Source of the DNA: Lumbricus rubellus
Lineage: Eukaryota > Annelida > Clitellata > Crassiclitellata > Lumbricidae
Assembly (NCBI GenBank): GCA_945859605.1
Contig: OX243817.1
Coordinates: forward strand, 31,873,924 to 31,937,923
DNA length: 64,000 nucleotides
Direction of reading: 5' to 3'
Positions 13,421 to 26,200 of the stretch are shown piece by piece; position 1 is the first letter of the stretch, and every line of letters begins with the position of its first letter. A model generated the notes under the pieces. It saw only the letters and a program-made list of their open reading frames with translations, was not told the DNA's origin and searched no databases. The position numbers and the translations under genes are program-made.

Positions 13421-13535
13421 TTCTTTCTGTGTGCCTTGTAATGTCTTTCCTCATCCTAGGATTGCCTTATGATGAGAACGTCATCCTTCCATAATTATGT
13501 GTCAGCACACGTATGTCTGTCTGTCTGTCTCTTTC
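13318..13535. repeat. (CTGT)n/(CT)n microsatellite region
   Basis: CTGT and CT arrays at 13318-13430 and again near 13511-13535. Ser/Leu/Cys-rich ORFs here are artefacts. CTGT-rich sequence continues more loosely to about 14000. Confidence 0.9.
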
Positions 13536-14028
13536 TCTGTTTGTCTTTGTTTGTTTGCTTATCTGTCTGCGTGTTTCTTTTTAATTTTTTTATCTAAAAA
13601 TCAGTTATTCCTGTTTTAACTTTTCTTTCCATGTCTCTCTCTTCCTGTCGCCTCTTTGTTTGCTTATCATGTCCTGTGGAAGCCGCCCGTCCTGAAGCTA
13701 ATTGACAATGGAGACAGTATACAATAACTGCTGTCCATCAACTTCTGCATTCCTCCTCATGTCTGCCTCCTCCTTTGTCTCTGTTTCTGCATTCTTATGT
13801 CTGTCTGCTTCTGGTTTCTGTCTCTTTCTAATATAGTAGGTACATGTATCTTTGTCTGTCTAACTGTCTGTCTGCCTGTCTCTGTCTATGTGTGTCTGTA
13901 GATATAAGATTTTCCTTTCAGTCTTCATGCTTGTCTCTTTTGTTGTTTCTGTCCTTCCCTCTCTCTTGTTCTGTCTGTCTGTCTGTCTCTATTTCTCTCT
14001 ATATTTATATACATATATATATATACAT

Positions 14029-14312
14029 GCGACCTGGTGGCGGACCGGTAACGCGTCGGCTCACGGAGCGTGAGGTTGCGGGTTCGACTCCGGGTAACGA
14101 CCTTGGGCAAGTTGTTCACGCACACGTGCCTCTGTCACCAAGCAGTATAATTTGGTACCGGCGTACGCTGGGAAGTAAACGGCAAGTCCTGCGATACACT
14201 GGCCCCGTGTCCAGGACCTTAATTGGGACTCGTCCATTGCCGGCTCAAGGGCCTAGAAAAGGAGATGAGCGCCTCACCAACGGGCCTTCGGCCCTGGGAT
14301 GTCTTTACTTTA
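14029..14312 (+). mobile_element. tRNA-derived SINE
   Basis: The tRNA-like head has an A box (TGGCGGACCGG, about 14037-14047) and a strong B box (GGTTCGACTCC, 14081-14091). The body follows with CCTTGGGCAAGTTGTTC, a block often seen just after the tRNA part of animal SINEs. A GGGCC-TTC-GGCCC hairpin (14282-14294) sits near the 3' end. The copy is bounded by TA-rich simple sequence on both sides. Confidence 0.85.
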
Positions 14313-14389
14313 TATATATACATATATATTATAATCTAGTATATATATATATACATATATATTATAATCTAGTATATATATATATACAT
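14309..14389. repeat. TA-rich tandem repeat at the SINE 3' end
   Basis: Two tandem copies of a TA-rich unit of about 30 bp ending in ATAATCTAG follow the SINE directly and may have grown from its tail. Confidence 0.75.
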
Positions 14390-15556
14390 TCATTGAATGA
14401 ATGAATATGTATATATGTATATCGAAATGTCTTGCTGTGCATTCCATTCTTTCTGGATCCGTCTTTCCATCTATTTTTCTCAGCAGGTGACTTCGACTTC
14501 TTTTGATGATCATGATGCAGTTCATCTTGTGAGGAGGTAGGAAGTGCTGTGTGCCAATAATATTTTCGCAATCGTTTTTTCCCGCCTAAATATTCAATGA
14601 ATGTTGGATGAATACATTTTGATGCCACATCGTCTGCAGCTGACCATTTTTCATAGAACAAGAATATGAAGAAATAATGAGAACAGTTGGAGAGTAAGTC
14701 CGGTCCTAGTTTCATCAAACTGGATTCAGACTGCAATCTCCCATTATTGTATGTTATCTGTATCTAATGTCCTCTTAGATGTTTCTTTGAGGCTGAATAG
14801 TTGTGGCTAAATCATTCCCAAGTTCTTATTGTGGCATGTTTGTTTGTCTGTTAGCTTTTGAACTTCAAACTCTATTGGCCCATATATGTTTCAACGCTTA
14901 GATTGTTTTTCTGCCCTCGTTGGACGTATACTATCGTCAAACTTGCACCTTGTAACTTTAAATACTGACGGAGAGTTATACACGAATACCAGGATTCTTT
15001 GCATAGTTAGAGTTGCAGTCATGTTATGGAAGTATAATGGAACACACTACAACAAGTTTCACTGTGTTTTGAAATACTTTTGATTTGACAACTATTGTTC
15101 CAGTTTAGCAAGTTCTGTGAGCAAAGTTTGTGTTTAGAATGACAAGACTTTGAAGAATGATGTTAGAAAAAGTTAGTATTAGTATTAGTTACAATCACTG
15201 ATTGAGTTGTTTAGGGGAATCTGATTGTAAAGAGGAAGATGCAATCCCCCTCCCCCATCATGGGAGATCAGATAATTAGGGACACTGGTCACCCTATCAG
15301 TTACGGGCTGCTATAGATATGTTTGCTTGGGTGCAGGAATTTCAACCCTCCTATCTGATATGATACTATTACTAACCACTAGACTAACACATCCCTGGTC
15401 ATTTGCAAGTGGTCAAAGTTTATAATTGCCAGACAAAATTTAATGGTCAGTGAAACAAGAGGAGCTTCATCAGACATGCAGTGGCTGAGTGCAGACATTA
15501 ATTTAGAGAGTAATTTTGAATATTTTAAACAGGTCCATGTCCACTGAGGTCCGGCA
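14390..15556. other. Intergenic, no gene recognised
   Basis: A 124-codon minus-strand ORF (14362-14736) partly runs into TA repeat and shows no domain. Nothing else is supportable. Confidence 0.55.
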
Positions 15557-15696
15557 CCTCTGTGAACCTTTGTGAACCTCTGTGTGCCTCTGTGAGCCTC
15601 TGTGAGCCTCTGTGAACCTCTGTGTGCCTCTGTGAACCTCTGTGTGCCTCTGTGAACCTCTGTGTGCCTCTGTGAACCTCTGTGAACCTCTGCAAT
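15557..15696. repeat. 10-bp minisatellite, about 14 units
   Basis: Tandem CCTCTGTGNN units in which the last two bases vary among AA, TG and AG. The minus-strand ORFs across it (His-Arg-Gly-Ser-Gln-Arg type repeats) exist only because the period is 10 bp without stops. Confidence 0.95.
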
Positions 15697-16012
15697 CTGC
15701 ATAAATAAACGGTCAACTGATTCGTATAATTCAACTTGCGGATCAGTAGAATTACAGTATTTATGTTGATTAATTGCAACCTTTGAAAGAAAAGTGAACT
15801 GACCCAGATCTCGATGGCGTCTCATTGGCTGACTAACACTGAATTATAATTAAACGGAGTCAATGTCATTGCTACGGATGATCAGTTTTGTTGAGTTGAT
15901 CCTGGAGATGATCAAAGTGTGGGTCTCAACCTTAACATGTCCATTCAATAGATAGGGTGAGGTAGAATGGGAGGAGAGTCGTGTGAAACTAAGAACTATA
16001 TTTTGATCTTAT

Positions 16013-16335
16013 CGTATGTTGATGTTATTATATATTTATATGTGATTATATCTTGATGTGTTTATAGTTTGATGTGTTTGTTGATGTGATTATATTTCGA
16101 TGTGATTATATTTTTATGTCTTTATATTTTGATGTGAAGATTATTTGGATGTCTTTATATCTGATGTGATTATAATTATCTTGATGTGTTTATAGTTTGA
16201 TCTGACTAAACTTTGATGCAATTATACTTTGATGTGAATGTGATTATATTTCAATGTAATTTTACTGTGATGTGATTATATTTTGATGTGATTATAATTA
16301 TTATCTTGGTGTGTTTATAGTTTGATATGATGTAC
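16013..16335. repeat. Degenerate TTTGATGTGATTATA tandem repeat
   Basis: About 300 bp of imperfect units of roughly 14-18 bp related to TTTGATGTGATTATA, with inserted partial units. An old minisatellite without coding function. Confidence 0.85.
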
Positions 16336-17869
16336 ACTGTACAGGAATGTTTTGATGTAACTGGGTGCATTGTGTCACCCTGATTTGTCTCATTAGACGA
16401 AGATTAGGCTATTGACTATGTTTCATAATAATTGTCACCTGTTATTTCAATAAATACCTAATTTGCTCCTGATTTCATTCACCATAAATTATGCCATTTA
16501 CTGTTAAGCAGGGAATTGAGGTACTTTTTGGTTTGTTATTTGAGGAAGACCAGTCTTTAGAATCTAGAAGAATTTTTCATTGGAACTTGGAACTATTGTT
16601 ATCATGATTGCAATGTCACGATCATTATCATCATCATTCATCACTTGTGTTGTTGTTGTCATCATGATGACCATTATCTTGCTGTAAATTCCGGCTAATT
16701 CATCCACGTCTGGATCTCTGTTAAATGTAAATACCTGTTCCCCAGACAGGGTTATGACTTCTAATGAAGGGTGCCAACTATTGAATGGTTTAATCTCCAG
16801 GGGGTAAACACACCCGTTTCCCCCATGGGTCCTTGGTGATTTCAGTTGGTTATATATAATGTCCCACATAAATCTTGACCTTTGCCCAGTAAGGAACTGT
16901 GGCTAAACTAGGACGTACATGAATGTTTATCATTATACTTGCTGATTCTGATTGGTTAATGTGAGTGTAATGTCTAGTCTGACCAGAGACAATTAGACAG
17001 CATGGCTAATGTTGGCTAATGTTCGTCTGGAGAATGAATGACGGCTCACAGAACTCCACTCAAACTTAGATAAACCATCCAAGAAATACTTCTACATAAC
17101 ATCAAACAACAACAGCAGTTATAATCATGGTAATAATAATAATAATAAGAATAATAATAATAAAGCCGTTGCATTTCGAGGCACATTCACACAGTTGCTC
17201 TGTGGTGAGGACAGCTAAATAGAGAACAAAGAACTTTTTGTGCTGTTTCTTGTGAAAATGTTATGTTTAATAAATGATGATAATAATAAATAATAATGAT
17301 AGCAATAATAATAGATTATAATGATGATGATTATAATTATTTCTTTAGCATGAAGTGCTATGCCTGAGATGGGAACAATGTTACTCTGGAATGGCATCTT
17401 CATGGTCAAGATTTGATTGGGTAGATGTGCTGAATGGTTATTATTTTTTATTAGTGGTGGTGGTGTTTGTGGTGGTGGTTGTGGTGGTGGTGGTGGTGGT
17501 GGTGATGGTGGTGACCAGAGGAAAAGAACTGCTTCAGGTTAAAAATACTAAAATTGTTGTGATGCTGTAGGAATGAATAGTTCTACTATATAATTGACTT
17601 CTGTGTGTAGGCCTATATAGAAGCTGAGCCATAATATTATGTGATTAGGCCTACTGTCTTCCGAAGGTGAGTAAATCCACAGTGGTAAAATCCCCCAACA
17701 TAACTAAGCTATTACTAACGAGAAATTGTTTTATCTAACCTGCCGACATAGAAGCAGTTTAAAACTCATTGAATGCCATTTTTAGTTTCGTATTTCTTCC
17801 TTCTTAAGTTTCAAGTCTTTTATGTTCAAATTTGCTCTCGTTTCATATATATATTTATCGTCAGATGAT
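16336..17869. repeat. Intergenic with AAT and GGT repeats
   Basis: Short (AAT)n runs near 17131-17163 and 17278-17340, and a (GGT)n run at 17454-17514. No gene recognised. The 101-codon ORF at 16564-16869 (minus) runs through ATC repeats. Confidence 0.7.
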
Positions 17870-18840
17870 GGGGCTCCGACTGGTTGCAAACAACTGGCAA
17901 ATGTTTAAACTGACGTTCTGCTAATTGGCCGCAGCACCGGATGAAATCTGGTTCGGGTTGTGGGAAGACAGACACCTGAGAACCGTCCTAAGTCAGGGTC
18001 TCTCTTCAACAGCGGTGGCGGTAGAACTGTTGAGAAGGGTTTGGGATTAAAGAGTTGAACATTGGATCTCTCTGTGTTCATTGGATGCGGTGAAACCGGA
18101 GTCCGTGGAGTTACCACTGGAGTAGCCGTCAACACATGCCGCTCATTTCCATACTAATATACTTTATATTATTCTCTACGACCAAACATAGTAGGTCTAC
18201 CGGTTGAAATACGAATACACTCGGGGATCGACTAATATAATGCTGGAACTATTTGTTTGGCTTCACTCGATTTAACTGAACACTCTGGAATTCATTCACA
18301 AATTATTGTGGTTAATACGTAAAGACAACAGTGCGGCGGAATGATTCTCTTGGGGGCACATTTCACTCTCTCTCTGTGGCTCACCGCCGCATACTCCCTT
18401 CTCAGTGGACTCTCCAATTGCCGTCGGCGTTTTTGATACACCTATCTGGTTGCTGCTCGCGGATCAAGGACCGGACCGAGTAGAGCCAAAGATAGGAAAC
18501 GTTCTGGACTTTGTTGCTGCCTTATTATACCGGGGTGATACCGTTCATTCATTCGGAACTCTTTACACTTCAACGTTTTGTTTTAATAAATTGACAACGT
18601 TTCTGTTAGGCTACAGTTTGAAGGATTGCTACTTAGCACGTGTTTTCGAACACCTCATATTCCTTTATATAAGGCCTATCGCCCCAATCTAAATGAGCCT
18701 TTTGAGCGGCAGCTGAGCAAACAAGGAAATAGATATGACGGCACATGCAGACTGAAGGCCCTCCCCCCTACTCCTATCCCCGGTCCAGCCTACGGCGTTC
18801 CAATCTGTAACCGTCCGAATCCGTGGGCTTTGTAATCCTC
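17870..18840. promoter_or_regulatory. CpG-richer block upstream of the protocadherin
   Basis: Clearly richer in CG dinucleotides than its AT-rich surroundings, and ends about 1.7 kb before the protocadherin start codon. It includes two short ORFs (18405-18692 plus, 17905-18135 minus) without domains. It could be the promoter and a 5' non-coding exon. No transcript evidence is visible. Confidence 0.35.
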
Positions 18841-19387
18841 ACAAGTAGCATGGTTATCTCAACGGGTCATCCTGCTCTAGTTCTTGCTTCCCTAGTTTTT
18901 GTAGATAATGTGAAGATTATATGTCAGTTTTGTGATAAGCACTGAGCCTAGTACCGACCAAGGCAGGAATGACTCAGTCTAAAAGGTGTTGTGGTTTCTG
19001 TATGGCTATGGCCTCTTTCAGTTGTATAATCGCTTCTTTGTTTCTTTGTTCAATGGAACTTTTTAATGCAAATGTTGAGGTTTTTCTGTGTCAACCGACC
19101 ATAATTATGATTTCAACCCTGTAGCTTACATTTTCAATGGATTTGATGATCCAGTGATATCCTTCACTCACCCTGCCCAATAGCCCGAGATTCAAATCTC
19201 TAAAATAGTCCACCATCAGTATGCTTGCCGGCATCCCTACTGAGTACTGACAGACGTAGGAGCCCAAACATAGGGGCAAGAGGGGAAGAGGCACTTGCAC
19301 CCCACCACCATTGGATATATTTTAAATACTACTTGTAGGGTTTTAATAAATCTCTTCCCACTAAAGCACTATACGGGTACCTGTAGT

Positions 19388-19388
19388 A

Positions 19389-19459
<71 letters not shown>

Positions 19460-19460
19460 A
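19388..19460. repeat. (GATT)n microsatellite
   Basis: Near-perfect tetranucleotide array of about 18 units. Confidence 0.97.
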
Positions 19461-19840
19461 CTGTTTGAATTACATGCTTCTTGTGAGCAAAGAGGAATAG
19501 ATCATTACACAGAACATGTGAATGAATCAAGTAGGCCTAATATTAAAGCTAAGTTTAAATTGACCTACAGTAGGTACATTTTCTAGAAAACTATACTGAG
19601 GTAGTTTCGTGCTAGTGGACCTGATCAGTATAATGGACCTGATTTGTGCCAGCCTTGTCTGTAGGATACTTCGGAAGTGTATTTGATAGTATTGTCATTG
19701 ATGTGCTCATAGGTAGGAGGGGTTGTTCAAATCAATGTCATGGCAGACCTTTGGTTTAGATTTCTACTACACGTGCGTCCCTAGCTAACTCGGCTATGAT
19801 GAGTACACTTATTATTATACAATGATGACGATGAGAAGAT

Positions 19841-19985
19841 TGGTTGGCGAGGGAGAGGACTGGCCACCCGCCCACATAATTATGCAGAGGTATTGTCTGT
19901 TATAAGTCAATGGCAGACACTTAGAAAAGTGAGTCACTAACAGTTCATACCCATGGCTACCTATCATGGACCAGCTGTAGCTTCA
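19841..19985 (+). repeat. Dispersed repeat family 2, copy 1
   Basis: Shares GCGAGGGAGAGGACTGGCCA and a later TTCATACCCATGGCT block with 47569-47690; a decayed relative lies near 12557-12627. Probably part of a SINE. Confidence 0.6.
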
Positions 19986-20553
19986 GGGACTCTTTCTTTT
20001 CTTCTTGTGTCATAGCTGTGGATTGCCCCACCCTCCCCATGCACAAAAATAACCATCATATACTGTTGGCAACAACCTTGTTATAACATCTGAAACATGA
20101 ATAGTCTAATTTGATATTTCGTTTATCAGTCACTTTAAGTGAGCTGAGTGATTGAAAGCAGGTTTTGAACTGGCAGAGCAGTGTAGCATCTAAGCCTAGG
20201 GCAGATACAAACAGCAGGAACAGCACGTTTTATAAGTCTTTTAAGAATGGACCTATAGGTGTTAGTTTAGTTGGCAAATACTATAAATTCAGGCTGTTTG
20301 CCCAATAGTCATTACTATATAATATTAAAGAAAATTATAGTCATAATGTGAAACCATGACAAGCACCCGTGTGACTGGTTTTGATATCAGACTTCTAGCT
20401 TTTAAAATGATCACATTATGTTTGGTTGCTTAAGTAGTGGGATAACTACTGTATCAGAAGCCGAGATATTGAGTAACGGAGTTGTTTCAACCTTTGTTTC
20501 GTTTAGGTAAAGCTGGTTTTTACTGCCGCCATCCGATGACACCATAGGAGAGA

Positions 20554-23253
20554 ATGTTGAAGCAATGCGACATCTGTTTGTATGCAGTGATGTTGTCACT
20601 GCTCCTCTGCTGCTCAGTGACCCCCTCCCTCACCTCATCCTTCGCTGCTCACGATAGAGTTCTCCTCTACAGCATAACAGAGGAAGTCCCTGCGGACACT
20701 TTCATTGCTAATCTCCTCATCGACTCTGGATTAGCGACGAAATATTCGCCAACCATCCATCCAAAACTCAGCTTTGTCTTCCTCAAAGAGATTCAACATC
20801 TCGAGCTGTTTTCTTTGGATGAGCGCAACGGGATCTTAAGAACAGGTCGGACTATTGACCGAGATGTTGTCTGTCCTGGACAACTCACCTGCATGGTCCG
20901 CTTGGATCTGGCCGTCCAACCATCCGCTTACTTTGAAGTCGTCAAAGTCGAGGTTTCCATATTGGATATCAACGATAACAGCCCGACTTTTGAGGACGTC
21001 CGATTTCATGTTGTCATTTCGGAAAGCACTCCACCTCTCGACAGGTTTCCTCTTCCCTGCGCCACGGACGTGGACAGCTTCGCCAACGGAGTTGTCGAAT
21101 ACCGACTCCTCTCCGTGACGAGTCACTTTCAACTGGACGTGAAGAACGACTCGATGGGAAGACCAAAAGATGTCTATCTTGTTCTACTGAAGGAACTGGA
21201 CCGTGAAGAGAAGGAGCATTACGAGCTGTTGATGGCTGCTTACGACGGTGGGGTCCCTCGCAGATCGGCCGTTCTCACAATTGCCGTTCAAGTGGGCGAC
21301 GTCAACGACCACAGTCCGAAGTTTGAGCAGCAGACGTACAACGTCAGCGTCGCCGAGAACATGGCGATCGGTGCGACGGTCGTGCGACTGTCGGCCGCCG
21401 ACGCCGACATCGGTCCGAACGGTCACGTTCGATATCGGTTCTCGCAGCGAAGCGCCGCAAATTATGGAGATCTATTCGTAATTGACCCGGAAAACGGCGA
21501 TGTCGTTCTGCTGCAGACGCTCAATTATGCGTCGCAGAACGTCTACAGTCTGGGAGTAATCGCCGAAGACCAGGGCGAGTACTCGGTTCCTGCGTTGGCG
21601 GCTCTTATCATCACCGTCAATGACATAAACGATCATGCGCCGCAGATCATAATCGATGCGCTGAGTGCGAGTGGGTCGGTAGAAGTGAGGGAGAATGCCG
21701 ACGTGGCTACGTTCGTCGCGCACGTTTCCACCTTCGATAAGGACGGAGGCGATAACGGATTGGTGAGATGTTCGATCAATAACATCAACTTTAAATTGAT
21801 TCAGATCTACGATGGTGAATACAAACTCGTGACGGCCAGGGCTTTTGACCGCGAGGCGATGCACCGCTACGAGGTCGTCATACGGTGTCACGACATGGGC
21901 GAACCACGAATGTTCGTCAACAAAGCCATCATTGTGAACGTTGCGGATGTCAATGATAACCATCCGGTGTTCACGCACAGTGTGTACAATGCGTCCGTGC
22001 AGGAGAACCTTTCGTGGGGTAGCTTCGTCGTGAGGGTCAGCGCCCACGATCCTGATGAAGCGGCCAATGGGGAGATCGCCTACATGTTGGATAGCGATGC
22101 CGATCAACGCTTTCACATCGACCCAGACACGGGTGTCATCACAACACTCGCGGGGCTTGACCGTGAGACATCAGAATTGGTGGAGTTTCACGTTCTGGCT
22201 GCAAACAAGGGCGAACACAGTCTGGTGTCACGTGCGAAGATACGTGTCCACGTCACGGATGTTGACGATGAACCACCGAAGTTTCTCAGCGAGAAGTACG
22301 CGTTCGATGTATTCGAGAATCAACCGCCGAGAACGGAGGTTGGTCAGGTGATGGCGATGGATCGGGATCTATCTCCGTTCAACGCTTTTGTGTTCGTCAT
22401 CCGAAACAGTAAAACGTTCGCGGTCGATCCGAAATCCGGAGTCATCTACACGAAGAGAACGCTCGATCGAGAATCGGAGAGTCGGTTTGAGGTTGCGATC
22501 GAAGTTCAGAGCAGCACGGTTATAATAAAGCGTAATATTGCGATCGTTTTGATAAACGTGGTCGACACGAACGATAACGCTCCGAACATCACCTTCCCGA
22601 ATGACGTCAACCGCACGGTGATTGTCGGCTCACTGCTCAACGTTTACGAAGTCATATGCACTGTGCAGAGCCACGATTCCGATGTCGGGGTCAACTCCGT
22701 GCTGTCCTACGAGATTCTCAATGCGACGAATCTATTCGGCATCGAACCGGCCACCGGACAGGTTCGCCTGCTGAAGGAACTCATATCCCACGTCAACGAG
22801 ACATTTGTGCTGATTGTAAAAGTGTCCGATGGTGGCCAGCCATCGTTGTTCTCCACGGCCACACTATATGTTATGATCGTTGACGGACATCATCCGGCTT
22901 TCGGTGGATTTCCCCGAACGCAGAACCAGTGGATTTGGTTGGCCGACATGAGACTTCTGATCATCGCTGGAATCACAGCCATCTGCTTCGTGTTGATTGT
23001 TCTTCTCGTGGCGGCCATCTTGTTGGTGCGACGAAGGAATAGTCAACGTCGAGCAAAGACACGGTTGGCGATGGCGATGATGAAGAACAATGCGACATCG
23101 GTGGATCATCATCATCGAGATGAAGGAGCGGCGAAGGATGATGAAGATGATGCGGATTCGTTGAATCGGATGAAGATGATGATGAACGACGGGAAGATGG
23201 TTCGCATGAAAGATATTTCGTACACGGAACTCAACTCTGACGTACCGTCTAAT
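20554..23253 (+). CDS. Protocadherin, large first coding exon (delta-1-like)
   Basis: Encodes a calcium-dependent cell-adhesion receptor of the plasma membrane. The start is the first in-frame ATG before a hydrophobic signal peptide (residues about 8-31). Seven cadherin repeats follow, six closed by Ca2+-binding linkers: DINDNSP (138), DVNDHSP (249), DINDHAP (357), DVNDNHP (465), DVDDEPP (569) and DTNDNAP (671). The seventh ends in VDGHHP just before a transmembrane helix (about 801-825) and a basic stop-transfer. EC1 carries the protocadherin CX5C loop (C107-C113). A single exon for the whole ectodomain is typical of protocadherins. Exon 1 ends after exactly 900 codons at a consensus donor (AAT|GTAAGT). 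The reading frame runs on for 28 codons into the intron (to 23340), so a short read-through isoform is possible. CG content is far higher than in the flanks. Confidence 0.95.
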
Positions 23254-26200
23254 GTAAGTGATTCTCTTACAGTACACTACTTCCTCAAGATCAGTTCAAA
23301 TATATATTTATATATCAAATACATTCAAATATATATATAAATATATATATACTGTAAATATGCATATTTTATATATATATATATATATTTAAATCGTCTT
23401 GGTTGCATTTTTCAATCATCTTGGAGTTTTTTGCATGTACAAATTGCATATGAAACAGTGTATACGAGTATTATTATTTCCAATGAACTATATAGGAACT
23501 AGAATGCTCGTTATGTCTTGTCATGCACTATTAGCTTCTTAAATGTCCAATTCCGCTGGGGTTCGTTTTTCCAATTCATGGAAATTTTTCTCAGTTTTGG
23601 GAACTACCTTCTAATAATGAGTGTGGAGCCCACAGGCAGTTTCCCTAAAATGGTTAAATATTATCAATAATTGTTTACCAAAGACACCTCCGATCATACG
23701 TTAAATCTAAGTTGCTTTATCTCACCTCGTACTTAGGCAAACAAATTATATACCAAATATCCAACACAATAAAATGAGATATATAATATTATATACATGT
23801 ATATATAATTCTTATAGATATCTATATGTGTGTCAGAGATCTATAGAATAGTTAATGTAGGTGGATGATTTGAAATCTAATATAATCTGTAGGACATATA
23901 GAAGAACTGTGTGCACAAATACCTAAACTGTTGGCGTCAGAACATCAGAGCTCTTAATAATGTAATGCTTAAGAGATGAAAACTGCCGACATGTAAACAG
24001 ATCGGCAGAATACAGTGACTGATTATACCGCCCTCCTTCCTTCAGTTCTGAGCGTCCATGGTGTAGTTGTTATTGAGTTGCGTCATGTAAGCTTAGTGGT
24101 GCTGAGAGTTGGAAGCCATTGAAAGATATGCTAACAAGGCAGAGTTGAGTTGAGTGCTGAGCTATGACTTTTTGTTTACAGAACCGTTTGTCAAACGGAT
24201 AAACCAACAGCATTTGAAGATAACGATGTAGGAAACGTTAGAATAGTCTAATTCTGTAGTTGTCAGTGAAAGCTTTTGAATAGTCTATTTCTGTGGATGT
24301 TAATGAAGACGTGGGTGTCATTTACAGGTGAATTAACTTGCCCTCTGGGACTGTGGGAGTATAATCTGCAGCTTAACTCTTTAAATGCATATTGTGATTA
24401 AAGCTGTGACACCTTGAGTTTCAGTAAACATATGGGTCAAAATTACAGGGCAAATGATGAATGAAACTTGACAATACCGGATGAAGACTGCTTTTCTGCT
24501 GAATAAAAACTACATCTTAGATTGGCATTGGAGTACCTAACTACCTCTTAATTACACTAAACTATAAAGATATTCTTTGAGCTGTTAATGAGTAAGAAAA
24601 GATAAAAAATTTGGCATCATCAAAAGACATTTTTATGCTAATGAGTAAGAAAAGACATAAATTTTAGTGTCATCAGCACAGAAATGATACCTGGCAGATA
24701 ATGACTACCAGGCAGTGTACCTATTGGTGTGCTAGATTCTATAAACAACAGAACACCAGATACTTGTGAAATACCACCTGTTAACATCACCACCCGTTGA
24801 CATAGCACTGGACCAACAAATACAGCTTACTTACTTAAAGCCATACAGCACCATGCATTGGCAGAGGTAGGTAGCAAACGATTGAAGAGCAAGACAATGG
24901 AAAGGAGGGTGGACCAGGGTGGCTCATAAAAAATGTTTACAAGCAGTACCTGGGCATTCATTGCCGGAAGTGGAACTGCAGCCATGACCTCAATTGACCT
25001 GAGGTGGGGCTGGGTCATTAGGTCACATAAACCTGCTGTGATAAACATGGAAAGAAAAGAAAGTCTCCCACCAATTGCGTAGTGCTGAGAACCACTCACC
25101 ATTGGAAAAAGGTTGGAGGAGTATTTTATCAGAAATTAATGCTGGTTTATCAATCTCTTGAAGACTGAAACAACCTTATAATTATAGAATTATATATATA
25201 TATATAATTATATATATAATATATGTGTGTTTATATATACTTGCTGACTTATTACAGGCAAGTAGACCTACATATATAAAATGAATGCCCACAAAAGAAG
25301 GCATGGGATGTTGGAGCATAATTCTGAAGACAAAAAACATTTAGTTGGTCTATTATAATTAATCTATATACCGGTACCGGTCTATTGCACGGTTACTAAA
25401 TGAAGATATATCTCAGTTTATCTCTCTCTCAAGTTTGGTGACTTTTTAGACTTCCCTTTGCAAATTGAATTGATAAACTTTGAGACAGCAGCCATGCTTA
25501 TCTATAAAATGGCTTCATTTTTTGCACTCGTTGTAAAGTCGCTTTCAGTATAAAACCATTGTAGTTTAGAGTCTTAGAGGCTTTAGACCTACTTCTGTGT
25601 GCATTGGGTAGACGCCAACGTGACAGGATACAGCATCAAACACCTAAATTTTTATACTTTTAGGTTTATGCGAGAAAAGATTGCGGTAATTTGTTCCATG
25701 GTTCAGATAGGCCACGAAAACCTATCCAATGTACACAATGCTTTAAATAAAACAAGCAATTAATTAATTAAATAAATCTTCAAAAAGCCGTTTAAGACAA
25801 CGCAGGGAATTTCTGTTTGTTCTCTCAAGGAGAAACCTTCAAGCAATTGCCTGTTTTCTTTTGTAACAACACTAGCAGTGCTTTCTCTGAGGAAAGCTAT
25901 TGTTGGAAGTATGGTAACATGCTTGCACAAAGATCAGAGGGACGAAATTTCAATAATTCCCCCCCCCCCCCCACTGCCCTATAAGTTTGACTCAGTCTTT
26001 AACTCTTTAGATGGGGGGGACTTTAAAATGAGTACAGAACAGTCAGTACATTGCAGATTCATCTAATTCGACTCCTGCCAAGCTTGGAATATCATCAGAA
26101 AACTGTCAAAATGCAAGCAGACGCTGAATACAGTGGCTGGATTATGCAGGCGTTATTTTTTTTATTTGGAAAGGCGCTATGCAATGCATTTAATGTAATA

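Noticed and set aside
14029..14100. True tRNA gene
   Set aside because: Pol III boxes are present but no acceptor stem closes and a SINE body follows; the same applies near 10911, 47958 and 52927.
13844..14404. 186-codon ORF
   Set aside because: Composed of CTGT repeat, a SINE and TA repeat; no real protein features.
15557..15696. CRISPR-like array
   Set aside because: Direct 10-bp tandem units without spacers; eukaryotic minisatellite.
15379..15825. 148-codon ORF with HRGTQRFTEA-type repeats
   Set aside because: Explained by the 10-bp minisatellite without stop codons on one strand.
19388..19460. Telomere-like repeat
   Set aside because: The unit is GATT, not TTAGGG; a simple microsatellite.
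21472..22116. 214-codon minus-strand ORF inside the protocadherin exon
   Set aside because: Shadow of the CG-rich cadherin coding strand; no independent features.
22864..23277. 137-codon minus-strand ORF at the end of protocadherin exon 1
   Set aside because: Antisense shadow, His/Arg-rich because of GAT/GAA codons on the coding strand.
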